NCBI GenBank assembly: GCA_963841045.1
Contig: CAWJBD010000007.1
Location: 62,001 to 126,000 of the forward strand
DNA length: 64,000 bases
Source: Aalborgiella sp963841045
Lineage (GTDB): Bacteria; Pseudomonadota; Gammaproteobacteria; Burkholderiales; Burkholderiaceae_C
Reading direction: 5' to 3'
The notes under the pieces were generated by a model. The model was given only the letters and a program-made list of their open reading frames with translations, did not search any database and was not told where the DNA came from. A program made the position numbers and the translations under genes. Of the stretch, positions 9,390-17,718 are shown one piece after another. Every line of letters starts with the position of its first letter. Within the stretch, counting starts at the first letter, position 1.

Positions 9390-9734
9390 TTAAACACCCC
9401 ACACAATTTCTGCGTCGACTTTGTGGCACTTTTTGAGCAATTCTATAAAAGGTAGCGCCCGTTGGCGCAGTGGCACAGCATCAGAAGCCGCCGCATCTGA
9501 AATTGATGCATCTAACGCATCTTTGCCCTGACGTGCCGCTTGCTTGGCCGCCTCTATGGCTTCTTCTTCGCGGGCAATGGCAAGTTCCAATGCTTGCAAT
9601 GCTGAGGGCATTTGCGCCGGCAAAATAATACCTGCAGCGCTGGGGTCTTTGCCAATAATGTGCAAAACGCGCCGACCATTGGGCTCCAGCATGATCAAGT
9701 CACCAGCGACTTTGGATTTGAATTTAAACAGCAT
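9390..9734 (-). CDS. DUF1840 domain-containing protein
   Basis: A 114-residue soluble protein that matches the DUF1840 family, found mainly in Betaproteobacteria. The N-terminus MLFKFKSKVAGDLIMLEPNG and the segment GIILPAQMPSALQALELAIA are characteristic, followed by an alanine-rich stretch and a conserved C-terminal block with LPFIELLKKCHKVDAEIVWGV-like ending. No function is established. A good ribosome site (GGAG) precedes ATG. It shares the convergent terminator at 9306 with the Bug gene. Confidence 0.8.
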   Translation of the reverse strand: MLFKFKSKVAGDLIMLEPNGRRVLHIIGKDPSAAGIILPAQMPSALQALELAIAREEEAIEAAKQAARQGKDALDASISDAAASDAVPLRQRALPFIELLKKCHKVDAEIVWGV

Positions 9735-9768
9735 GAAGAGCTCCTAATGTGGTTGGATGAAGAAGATG

Positions 9769-9840
9769 TTAAGCGCTATATTTTTAATAGCAACTTAGGT
9801 AATAAATACGCCAGCTAAAGCCTAATTTTTCATATATTTT
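9769..9840 (+). repeat. Dispersed palindromic repeat, copy 1
   Basis: Intergenic copy reading GCGCTATATTTTTAATAGC, then AATAAATACGCCAGCTAAAG, then CCTAATTTTTCATATATTTT. Its right end matches that of copy 2 almost base for base, which helps fix the element boundary. Confidence 0.85.
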
Positions 9841-9865
9841 GAGTAAGGAGTTACACTTACCGCAA

Positions 9866-10249
9866 TTATGCAGGCTGATCAATCACTTCAGCCGCACTGC
9901 GAAATGCCTCCACTGCCGTTGGTACACCGCAATAAATGCTGGCATGCAACAATACTTCTTGTATTTCTGTTACAGATGCGCCATTGTTCAGGGCACCGCG
10001 CACATGGCCCTTGAGTTCGTGTTGTTTACCTAATGCAGTCAACATCGCTATGGTGATCAGGCTGCGTGTTTTCAAATCAAGCCCAGGGCGTTGCCACACA
10101 TCTCCCCATGCATTTTGGGTAATGTAGTGTTGCATTGGCAAGGTAAATTCAGTCGCGTTGTCAAAGGCTTTGCTGACAAAATCTTTGCCCATGACTTGTG
10201 TGCGTGTTGCAAGGCCTTTTTCAAAAGCATTGTTTTGTTTTGCATCCAT
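9866..10249 (-). CDS. Carboxymuconolactone decarboxylase family protein
   Basis: A 127-residue protein of the CMD/AhpD-like fold, close in length and pattern to 4-carboxymuconolactone decarboxylase. Visible features are DVWQRPGLDLKTRSLITIAML near the middle, then KGHVRGALNNGASVTEIQEV, where the conserved histidine and glycine of the family lie, and HASIYCGVPTAVEAF. It lacks the CxxC of peroxidase-type AhpD. The start at 10249 was chosen because AAGGA lies six bases before it, while the upstream alternative at 10270 has none. It is a lone gene divergent from malic enzyme. A role in aromatic ring-fission catabolism is possible but no partner genes are here. Confidence 0.82.
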   Translation of the reverse strand: MDAKQNNAFEKGLATRTQVMGKDFVSKAFDNATEFTLPMQHYITQNAWGDVWQRPGLDLKTRSLITIAMLTALGKQHELKGHVRGALNNGASVTEIQEVLLHASIYCGVPTAVEAFRSAAEVIDQPA

Positions 10250-10335
10250 AGACGATCCTTTAAATTTCATTCATATATCTGTATGGTAGCCAAGTGTATA
10301 CAATTCAAGCCTTGGCAAAATAAACACATCACACC

Positions 10336-12003
10336 ATGCAACATACTATCAAAGTTAAAACTCGCGGTCGCGCACTGCTTGAAGATCCGTATTTGAACAA
10401 AGGCACTGCGTTTTCGCTGGAAGAGCGTCGCGCTTTTGGCATTGAAGGTCGCTTGCCACAGCGCGTTGAAACGTTGGATGAACAAATCGCACGTTCATAT
10501 GAGCAGTTTTCAAAATTCACCACGCCTTTGAGTAAATACATTTTCTTGCGTGGTCTGCAAGATTACAGCCGCATCGAGTTTTATGCGTTGATACAAGCGC
10601 ACATTGAAGAAATGCTGCCCATTGTCTACACGCCCACGGTGGGGCAAGCGATTGAAGAGTTCAGCCACATTTACCGTGCGCCACGTGGCTTGGTGGTGAC
10701 TGAAGACAACTACAAAAACTTGGACAACATCTTGTCCGCCTTCAGTGACACCGATTTGGCAGTCGTCACCGATGCCGAAGGCATCTTGGGCATTGGTGAC
10801 CAAGGCTTTGGTGGCATTGCCATTTGCATGGGCAAACTCAGCTTGTATTCGCTCACAGCGGGTATCAACCCCGTGCGCAGTTTGCCTGTGATTTTGGACT
10901 TTGGTACTGACAACAAAAAGCTCTTGGAAGATCCGTTCTATCTGGGCGTGCGCAAACCACGCGTGCGCGGTGCGAAATATTTCGAAATGGTCGATGCATT
11001 CATTGACGCCTGGCGCAAACGCTTCCCCAATGCATTGTTGCAATGGGAAGATTTGAGCAAGTCCACCGCATTTGATGCGCTGGCGCGCTACCGCGAAAAA
11101 GTACCTAGCTTCAACGATGACATTCAAGGTACGGGCGCAATGGCGTTGGCGGGCTTGTTGGCTGCGACCGAGCAGGGCAAAACCTTGAAAGAGCAAGTTT
11201 TCTTGGTCAGTGGTGCAGGTGCAGGTGGCATTGGCGTGGCGCAGCAGGTGCGCAACGGTTTGGTGCGCTTGGGTATGTCGGCAGCTGATGCGCACAAGCG
11301 CATATTTGTGTTGGATTCGCGCGGTTTGATTTTGAACGACCGCGAAGGCTTAGAAGACTACAAAAAAGAATTTGCGCACCAGCGCAGCGACTTGGCAGAG
11401 TGGGAATTTGCCAGCAAGAACCCGAACTTGTTAGAGACCATTTTCAACGCCAAAGTGACAGTGTTGTTGGGTTTGTCAGGGCAAGGCGCATCGTTTGATC
11501 AAAAAATCATCGAAGCCGTGATGAAAAATACCAAGAAACCGATTGTGTTTGCCTTGTCGAATCCGACCAACTTAACTGAAATCATGCCCGAAGATGCCAT
11601 TGCATGGACAGATGGCCAAGTGTGGATGGCAACTGGCAGCCCATTCCCAGCAGTCACATGGAAAGGCAAACAGCACATCATTGGTCAAGGTAACAACACC
11701 TTTGTGTTCCCAGGCATTGGCTGGGGCGTTGCAGCTTCAGGGGCGCGTACGGTCGAGGCTGAGATGATGACGGATGCCTCGTTTGCATTGGCATCGCAAG
11801 TCACGCCCGAGCGTTTAGCCAGTGGTGCGGTGTTTCCACCGATAGCCGATTTGATGAAAGTCACCGACCATGTGGCACGTGCTGTGGCTGAATCGGCCAT
11901 GCGCATCGGCGTGGCAACTGTCAGTCGCGAACAAATGGACAAACGTTTGTCCCAGCGCGATTGGACGCCGGTGTATGCCAACTATGAGTTGGATGCTGGC
12001 TGA
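10336..12003 (+). CDS. maeA: NAD-dependent malic enzyme (oxaloacetate-decarboxylating)
   Basis: A 555-residue enzyme of the large MaeA/SfcA class, converting malate to pyruvate and CO2. The N-terminal malic domain carries YTPTVGQAIEEFSHIY with the catalytic tyrosine near residue 96, the metal-binding ELSKS-equivalent WEDLSKSTAFDAL, and FNDDIQGTGAMALAG near 260. The Rossmann part starts at VSGAGAGGIGVAQQV near 290. Length and motif order match the NAD-linked family rather than the roughly 760-residue MaeB type. It stands alone and divergent from the preceding gene. It provides pyruvate during growth on dicarboxylates. Confidence 0.93.
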   Translation: MQHTIKVKTRGRALLEDPYLNKGTAFSLEERRAFGIEGRLPQRVETLDEQIARSYEQFSKFTTPLSKYIFLRGLQDYSRIEFYALIQAHIEEMLPIVYTPTVGQAIEEFSHIYRAPRGLVVTEDNYKNLDNILSAFSDTDLAVVTDAEGILGIGDQGFGGIAICMGKLSLYSLTAGINPVRSLPVILDFGTDNKKLLEDPFYLGVRKPRVRGAKYFEMVDAFIDAWRKRFPNALLQWEDLSKSTAFDALARYREKVPSFNDDIQGTGAMALAGLLAATEQGKTLKEQVFLVSGAGAGGIGVAQQVRNGLVRLGMSAADAHKRIFVLDSRGLILNDREGLEDYKKEFAHQRSDLAEWEFASKNPNLLETIFNAKVTVLLGLSGQGASFDQKIIEAVMKNTKKPIVFALSNPTNLTEIMPEDAIAWTDGQVWMATGSPFPAVTWKGKQHIIGQGNNTFVFPGIGWGVAASGARTVEAEMMTDASFALASQVTPERLASGAVFPPIADLMKVTDHVARAVAESAMRIGVATVSREQMDKRLSQRDWTPVYANYELDAG

Positions 12004-12027
12004 ACTGGGTTGCGTTTAAGAAGCAAT

Positions 12028-12525
12028 TTAAGAAACAATGTAGGCGCCCGCCCCTGTCGAGAGCAGCTTGCCATCGGCAGCTAAAAACGACATGCGTGTC
12101 GATGCCACACGTGAGCCTAAGCGCAACACCTCAGCTTGCAGGGTGAACGTTTCACCAATGGCGGGCCGCAAATAATCAATGCGTAAATCAATGGTGCCCA
12201 GCTTGCCAAAGCGCGCCAAGCGCGTGGCGACGGGTTCATCCATGTGCCTGGCACCAATGGCAGCCATCACAGCCAAACCGCCCATGGCATCCAGTGACGC
12301 ACTGATCACACCACCATGCATGCGGTTGTGGCTGTAATGACCAATCAATTCTGGTCGCATGGCGATACTCGCTGTGCATTTGTCGGCATGCACTTTGTGA
12401 ACTTTAAGCCCCAGTACTTGATTGAAAACAATGCTTTCCTCAAATATCAGTTTCAATTGTTGTATAAATTCGGGTTCAAATGCCTTGGGCAAGGCGTCTG
12501 AAGATGGGTGTGTTGTTTTTGGCAT
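12028..12525 (-). CDS. PaaI-like hotdog-fold thioesterase
   Basis: A 165-residue hotdog-fold protein. The PaaI-type catalytic segment appears as HNRMHGGVISASLDAMGGLAVMA near residues 65-87, followed by TIDLRIDYLRPAIGETF, the usual second strand block. It should hydrolyse an acyl-CoA thioester, substrate unknown. It converges with malic enzyme (24 bases between stops) and diverges from the small lipoprotein gene at 12590. Such thioesterases are commonly scattered in Comamonadaceae genomes, so no pathway link is claimed. Confidence 0.85.
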   Translation of the reverse strand: MPKTTHPSSDALPKAFEPEFIQQLKLIFEESIVFNQVLGLKVHKVHADKCTASIAMRPELIGHYSHNRMHGGVISASLDAMGGLAVMAAIGARHMDEPVATRLARFGKLGTIDLRIDYLRPAIGETFTLQAEVLRLGSRVASTRMSFLAADGKLLSTGAGAYIVS

Positions 12526-12589
12526 GGTTAAGAGTATGATAATCTACTGACGGCACAATCGAGCAGTTCAGCAACGCAAGGAGCAAATC

Positions 12590-12940
12590 ATGTTTTCATT
12601 AAGCAAAATAGGCATTGGCAGCATCGTGTTCAGCGGCATACTGGGATTATCAGCATGCGGCGGCGGCGATCTTGATGAGTCGTATTTCCAGGCCGACAAT
12701 ATTTCCGCCAGCGCTGGAAACGTTTGCATCGATGGTGTTTATATATCACCAAACGGCAATGAGGCTAAAGAGACGGTCAGTCGATTGAAGCAGTTTTATG
12801 GTGGTGTAGCGGGTGGAGAAACGACCGTGCACTCGGCTGTGGTAGCAAATTGCACCAGCACCAAAGACAAACCAGCTGCCAACACCATCATCACCAAAGC
12901 CTATTACGAAGGCACGATCATTCCTGCAACCAAGTACTGA
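12590..12940 (+). CDS. Small hypothetical lipoprotein
   Basis: A 116-residue protein with a type II signal sequence: positively charged start, hydrophobic IGSIVFSGILG, and lipobox LSAC with Cys near residue 23, followed by GGGD. The mature part (about 94 residues) has two further cysteines, in VCIDGVY and VANCTSTK, which could form a disulfide. AAGGAG lies 7 bases before ATG. I do not recognise the family. It is followed 30 bases downstream by the AmpG-like gene and may be cotranscribed with it. Residues after the lipobox suggest retention in the inner or outer membrane, not determinable here. Confidence 0.7.
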   Translation: MFSLSKIGIGSIVFSGILGLSACGGGDLDESYFQADNISASAGNVCIDGVYISPNGNEAKETVSRLKQFYGGVAGGETTVHSAVVANCTSTKDKPAANTIITKAYYEGTIIPATKY

Positions 12941-12970
12941 TGCGGCAGAAGCAGACGATATGATGGCGGC

Positions 12971-14368
12971 ATGACCAGCCAAATCGATTCATCGTCTGCA
13001 ATCCAATCACCCACTGCCAAACGCAGCTGGGCTGAAACGCTCAAGGTCTACCTTGAGCCACCCACCTTGCGGATGTTGCTGTTGGGATTTTCTGCGGGCT
13101 TACCGCTGTTGTTGGTTTTGGGCACACTCAGTTTTCGCCTGCGCGAAGCGGGCATAGACCGCAGCACCATAGGGTACTTGAGCTGGGTTGGACTTGCCTA
13201 TGGCTTCAAGTGGGTGTGGGCGCCATTGGTAGACAGGTTGCCCATTCCAATATTGACAACATGGTTGGGTCGCAGGCGCAGCTGGTTGTTGTTGTCACAA
13301 TTGCTCATCATGGCAGGTTTGGTTGGCATGGCGGTGTATGACCCGCAACTGTCTTTGTTGCCAGTGGTTTGGTTTGCATTGGCAGTGGCATTTGGCTCAG
13401 CCACGCAAGACATCGCACTAGACGCCTACCGCATTGAAGCGGCCGATGTAGATCGACAAGCAGCGCTGGCGGCAGCGTACCAAACCGGCTATCGCGTGGC
13501 GATGATATGGGCTGGCGCGGGCGTGTTTTGGGTCGCTGCTTGGGCTGAAATCTCACCTGCTGCACAAACTGCACTTGCAGCCAGCTCAGCAACTGCTGGC
13601 GAAGCGGTCAAGGCGGCATATCAGCATCAGGCATGGCAAACAGCGTATTTGGTGATGGCTGCTTCCATGCTCTTGGGCGTGGTCACCGTGCTGTGGTCGC
13701 CTAAACCGGCAGAGCGCGATTTTGCACCTGCTAAAAATATCGGTGAATGGTTGCAAAGCGCATTGATCAACCCGTTTGCTGATTTTTTCAAGCGCTACAA
13801 ATGGCATGCAGCTTTGTTGTTGGCCTTGATCGCGACTTATCGCATCAGCGACGTGGTGATGGGCATCATGGCCAATCCGTTTTATGTGGACATGGGTTAC
13901 ACCAAGCTGGAAGTGGCCAACATCACCAAAGTGTTTGGCGTCATCATGACTTTGGTGGGAGCCTTCATCGGTGGTGTGTTGTCCATGCGATTTGGCGTGA
14001 TGCGGGTACTGATGTTGGGCGCAGTTTTAAGCGCGCTGAGCAATTTGCTGTTCGCATGGTTGGGCGGTCGCGGCCATGATTTAACCGCCTTGGTGTGGGT
14101 GATTTCAGCCGACAATCTTGCAAGTGGCATTGCCTCAGCTGCGTTCATCGCTTACCTGTCGAGCCTCACCAATGTGAATTACTCTGCCACCCAATATGCG
14201 CTGTTCAGCTCCTTGATGTTGTTGCTTCCCAAATTCATTGCTGGGTTTTCAGGGCAATTTGTAGACAAGTTTGGCTACAGTGATTTTTTCATCGCCACCG
14301 CCATGCTGGGCGTGCCCGTATTGTTATTGGTGTGGTTGGCTGCAAAAGTGAAGGCCAATGAGGCTTAG
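12971..14368 (+). CDS. ampG: AmpG-like MFS permease (muropeptide transporter family)
   Basis: A 465-residue major facilitator with about 12-14 membrane segments. The N-terminal block LGFSAGLPLLLVLGTLSFRL (about 36-55), YLSWVGLAYGFKWVWAPLVDRL, and GRRRSWLLLSQ are the AmpG signature, as is FGSATQDIALDAYRIEAA near 138. AmpG imports GlcNAc-1,6-anhydro-muropeptides for cell wall recycling, which fits the anmK gene at 28.7 kb and the M14 amidase-like gene at 16.7 kb. No beta-lactamase or AmpR gene is adjacent. Substrate assignment is by family resemblance. Confidence 0.85.
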   Translation: MTSQIDSSSAIQSPTAKRSWAETLKVYLEPPTLRMLLLGFSAGLPLLLVLGTLSFRLREAGIDRSTIGYLSWVGLAYGFKWVWAPLVDRLPIPILTTWLGRRRSWLLLSQLLIMAGLVGMAVYDPQLSLLPVVWFALAVAFGSATQDIALDAYRIEAADVDRQAALAAAYQTGYRVAMIWAGAGVFWVAAWAEISPAAQTALAASSATAGEAVKAAYQHQAWQTAYLVMAASMLLGVVTVLWSPKPAERDFAPAKNIGEWLQSALINPFADFFKRYKWHAALLLALIATYRISDVVMGIMANPFYVDMGYTKLEVANITKVFGVIMTLVGAFIGGVLSMRFGVMRVLMLGAVLSALSNLLFAWLGGRGHDLTALVWVISADNLASGIASAAFIAYLSSLTNVNYSATQYALFSSLMLLLPKFIAGFSGQFVDKFGYSDFFIATAMLGVPVLLLVWLAAKVKANEA

Positions 14369-14383
14369 CGCTAATTGGGCAAT

Positions 14384-14451
14384 AATATATGAAAAATTGA
14401 GCTCTAGCCAGCGTATTTATTGCCTAGTATGCTATGAATAATATAGCGTTT
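14384..14451 (-). repeat. Dispersed palindromic repeat, copy 2
   Basis: Intergenic, reverse orientation, reading GAAAAATTGAGCTCTAGCC, then AGCGTATTTATTGCCTAG, then TATGCTATGAATAATATAGC. It lies between the AmpG gene and the response regulator. The AGC...GCT inner stem is kept. Confidence 0.85.
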
Positions 14452-14594
14452 TGTCGGTTTAAAGTTTACAATACTTTACGCTGGCTTTATGCAAATCACG
14501 GTAGATGAGAAGCATCATGTTCACTGTCGAGATGACTAGGCGTGTTCAACCCGAACATGCCTTTTCAAAAACACATGCATTTAGAATTTAAAAA

Positions 14595-15311
14595 ATGACG
14601 CAACAACTTTTGATGATTGAAGACGATGAGCGCTTGGCCAGCATGGTCAGCGAGTATCTGCGACAAGGCGGCTTTGAAGTGTCCCATGCTTTAGATGGGG
14701 CCAGTGGTTTGGCGGCTTTGCAAAAAACACCGCCGTCATTGGTGGTGTTGGATTTGATGTTGCCTGATATGGACGGTTTGGAAATTTGCCGTCGCATCCG
14801 TGCATTGGGCGGGGCGTTGGGTAAAACGCCACTCTTGATGCTCACTGCCAAAGGCGATCCGATGGACCGTGTCATCGGCTTAGAAGTGGGCGCAGATGAT
14901 TATTTGGCCAAACCGTTTGAACCGCGTGAATTGCTGGCACGCATCCGTGCCATTTTGCGCCGCAGCCAAGACAATGAAACACCAGTCAGCGCTGGCGCAC
15001 AGCCTTTGCTGCGCTTTGGTTCTTTAGAAATTGACCGTGATGCACGCGAAGTGCGATTAGCAGGACAAGCGGTAGAGCTCACATCGTACCAGTTTGATTT
15101 GCTTTTGGCGGTGGCCGAGCGTGCAGGCCGTGTGCTAACGCGTGACCAAATCATGGAGGCGGTGCGTGGGCGTGAGCTGGAGGCGTTTGACCGCTCCATC
15201 GATGTGCACATGGGCCGCATTCGCGCCGCCATTGAAGTCGACGCCAAAGACCCCAAACGTATTTTGACAGTGCGTGGTGTAGGTTACGTATTCGCCAAGC
15301 AGCAAGACTAA
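14595..15311 (+). CDS. OmpR-family response regulator
   Basis: A 238-residue two-component regulator. The receiver domain carries the acidic pair in MIEDDE, the phosphorylated aspartate in VVLDLMLPDMDG near residue 52, Thr in MLTAKG and Lys in AKPFEPREL. The C-terminal winged helix includes LTSYQFDLLLAVAERAGRVLTRDQ and VHMGRIRAAIE, typical of OmpR/RstA types. The gene stops one base before the start of the histidine kinase gene, so the two are cotranscribed. No porin or transporter neighbour tells the signal. A 225-base upstream region with repeat copy 2 and an AT-rich stretch probably holds the promoter. Confidence 0.92.
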   Translation: MTQQLLMIEDDERLASMVSEYLRQGGFEVSHALDGASGLAALQKTPPSLVVLDLMLPDMDGLEICRRIRALGGALGKTPLLMLTAKGDPMDRVIGLEVGADDYLAKPFEPRELLARIRAILRRSQDNETPVSAGAQPLLRFGSLEIDRDAREVRLAGQAVELTSYQFDLLLAVAERAGRVLTRDQIMEAVRGRELEAFDRSIDVHMGRIRAAIEVDAKDPKRILTVRGVGYVFAKQQD

Positions 15312-15312
15312 T

Positions 15313-16717
15313 ATGCAAAACCAACCTTTTTTCAACCGCTTGTACGTCCGCATTTGGGTGGCGGTGGTGGTGGCTGTGGCGGTGTTGATTTTGCTGGTCG
15401 GCTTGGCTTGGCGCGAAAGCGCCGAGCGCAAAAGTGCGGAATTCAGCAGTACTTTGCTGGTGCGTGAATTGATCATTAAGAATGTGGCGGGTGATGAGAT
15501 TGGTCGCGCTAAAGCCTTGCCACGTGCACCCGCCATGCCCTTGGAATTCACCATTCAACTCAATCAAGCCGTGCCAGCCAGCGAGCAGCATCATTGCAGA
15601 GTTGCCCAGACCACAACGCGTTAACCCCGAGACGGGGGCGATTGAACCGCTGCGTCCATTCAATCGAAATTACGATCGCAACTTGGATCGCTCAAATGAC
15701 AGCGCTCGTAACCCAATGCATGACCGTTTGCATGATCGCAAGCGCGACCGAAAGCAAGAGCGTGAACTGAACCGAGCCGCACCACCTGCCAATGCTTCGT
15801 GGTTCACACCACCTTTTGGTTTTGTGTGGATGCTGGGCTTGGTGGGTATTGCTGTGGCGCTCGGCACTTACCCCGTCATTCGTCGTTTGACCAAGCGCTT
15901 GAACAATCTGCAAGGCGGGGTAGAGAAATGGGGCCAAGGCGATTTGTCCACACGGGTTGAAGTCAGTGGCAATGACGAAGTGGCGTTTCTGGCTGAACGC
16001 TTCAACACCGCTGCCAGCCGCATTGAGGCTTTGGTGGGCTCACACAAATCCTTGTTGGCCAATGCATCGCATGAGCTGCGCTCACCTCTGACCCGTATTC
16101 GCATGAGCATAGAACTGATGGACAGCAGCACTGCCACACCTGCGCAAACCCGTTTAAAAGATGAAATCGCGCGCAACATCAACGAGCTCGATGCTTTGAT
16201 TGCCGAAATTTTATTGGCAAGTCGATTGGACTCTGCAACAGCGGATGTAGGCACCTTTGAAAAGGTCGATTTAATTGGCATGGCCGCTGAAGAGTGCGCT
16301 TTGACAGGCGCGGATTTGGACGTTCAAGATACTACACAGGTCACAGTTCCTGGTGTGCCTAAATTGTTGCGTCGGGTCATGCGCAATTTGCTTGAAAACG
16401 CCAATCGCTATGCCAAACCCGCAACAGAGGCGGGTACAGGGAATGACAGTCACAGTGTGCAACTGAGTTTGAGTGTGCACAATCAGCAGGCCATCATTCG
16501 TGTGACAGACAAGGGCCCTGGCGTGCCTGTGGAATACCGTGAACGCATTTTCGAGCCCTTCTTCCGCGCACCTGGCGCGAGTGAACGCGATGGTGGTGTG
16601 GGTTTGGGGCTGGCCTTGGTGAAATCCATCGCTGAACGACATGGTGGCACGGTGCGTTGCGAAGCTGGCGACAATGGTCAGGGCGCGAGTTTTGTGGTGA
16701 CGTTGCCGTCTGCATAG
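15313..16717 (+). CDS. Sensor histidine kinase, frameshift near residue 90
   Basis: Inner-membrane sensor kinase paired with the regulator at 14595. The first frame gives a short cytoplasmic tail, a membrane segment (IWVAVVVAVAVLILLVGLAW) and the start of the periplasmic domain up to about 15580. The rest continues in the next frame: arginine-rich periplasmic linker, second membrane segment (FVWMLGLVGIAVALG), HAMP, H-box NASHELRSPLTRIRMSIELM, N-box NLLENANRYA, and G boxes DKGPGVP and GVGLGLALVKSIAERHGG. One extra base (or two missing) around 15571-15590 explains the split. All catalytic motifs are intact downstream, so the gene is likely functional if the indel is an artefact. Confidence 0.85.
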
Positions 16718-16736
16718 CCTGATGCATAATCGGTGC

Positions 16737-17660
16737 ATGGCACAAACTAAATATTTGTACAAAGCATACCGCGCTACTGTTTTAATAGCAGCTTTGGCAG
16801 CAAATACGCAGTCTATAGCCCAAAATTATCGCAAATTCTCAAACGAAACCGCAGCCGATTCGTCCCTGGCGTTTTGCCAAAGCACGGTAGCTCGCTTGCC
16901 CAATGTGAACATGGCGCAATGCCGCGAAACGCAACTGGTCGATTCAGGTGCAAAGTCGGTCAATGGGACAAGCTTGTACACCAGAGATGTGAAACCCGAC
17001 GATGCCAAACTGCGCGTGCTGGTGTTGGGCGGTATTCACGGTGATGAAATGTCGTCCACTTCAGTGGCATTGCATTGGATCAACTTGATCAAGCAAAACC
17101 CAACCGAAGTGCATTGGCGCTTTATTCCATTACTTAACCCAGATGGCTTGCAGGCAAAACCCAGCAAACGCGTGAATGCGCGCGGTGTCGATTTGAATCG
17201 CAATTTCCCAACCCCCAATTGGCACAAACAAGCCAAAATTTATTGGGAACAGCGCACCAAAAAAGACCCACGGCGTTGGCCAGGCCCCAGCCCTTTGTCG
17301 GAGCCAGAATCCAAATTCTTGCACACAGAAATGGAACGCTTCAAGCCCAACTTGATTGTCAGCATCCATGCACCATTTGGCGTGTTAGACTTTGATGGCC
17401 CCAGCGTGCCGCCTGGCAAATTGGGGCGACTGTACTTAGATCAGGTCGGTATTTATCCCGGATCCTTAGGCAACTATGGCGGCATTCACAAACGCATTCC
17501 CGTTGTCACCATCGAATTGCCCCATGCGCAACGCACGCCCTTGGATGCAGAAATGCGGCAAATGTGGTTGGACTTAATGCGATGGATGAGTGAGCGCATT
17601 CAACCCGCTGAAGAAATAAAATCCACACCCATCAAATTAAGCCCAGAGCCAAAGAGTTAA
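16737..17660 (+). CDS. Exported M14-family zinc peptidase (MpaA-like)
   Basis: A 307-residue metallopeptidase. Zinc-ligand motif HGDE is in LGGIHGDEMSS near residue 100, the substrate-binding arginine/asparagine block is GVDLNRNFPT near 155, the third zinc histidine is in VSIHAPFG near 205, and the catalytic glutamate is in VVTIELPHA near 260. This is the set seen in murein peptide amidase MpaA and relatives, suggesting cleavage of cell-wall peptides. The N-terminal 32 residues form a signal peptide, and most of that peptide is encoded by a copy of the dispersed repeat. ATG at 16737 is preferred over 16722, which would add MHNRC before the basic N-region. Confidence 0.82.
   Translation: MAQTKYLYKAYRATVLIAALAANTQSIAQNYRKFSNETAADSSLAFCQSTVARLPNVNMAQCRETQLVDSGAKSVNGTSLYTRDVKPDDAKLRVLVLGGIHGDEMSSTSVALHWINLIKQNPTEVHWRFIPLLNPDGLQAKPSKRVNARGVDLNRNFPTPNWHKQAKIYWEQRTKKDPRRWPGPSPLSEPESKFLHTEMERFKPNLIVSIHAPFGVLDFDGPSVPPGKLGRLYLDQVGIYPGSLGNYGGIHKRIPVVTIELPHAQRTPLDAEMRQMWLDLMRWMSERIQPAEEIKSTPIKLSPEPKS
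16772..16832 (+). repeat. Dispersed palindromic repeat, copy 3, inside the M14 peptidase signal peptide
   Basis: Reads GCTACTGTTTTAATAGCAGC, then TTTGGCAGCAAATACGC, then AGTCTATAGCCCAAAATTAT. It aligns with the consensus over its whole length at roughly 70 percent identity by eye. Translated in the peptidase frame it gives VLIAALAANTQSIAQN, the hydrophobic core and cleavage region. It is the most diverged of the coding copies together with copy 10. Confidence 0.65.
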
Positions 17661-17718
17661 ATGCCTTTGGCAATTTCGGATTCGCAACTTCTACGCTGAG
17701 CAAGAAGTCAGCTTGGAT

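Noticed and set aside
9612..9818. Small frames through repeat copies (for example ending NSNLGNKYAS, or with CSRRIYCL)
   Set aside because: They recur wherever the repeat occurs and arise from its own open frames, with no start signals or conservation.
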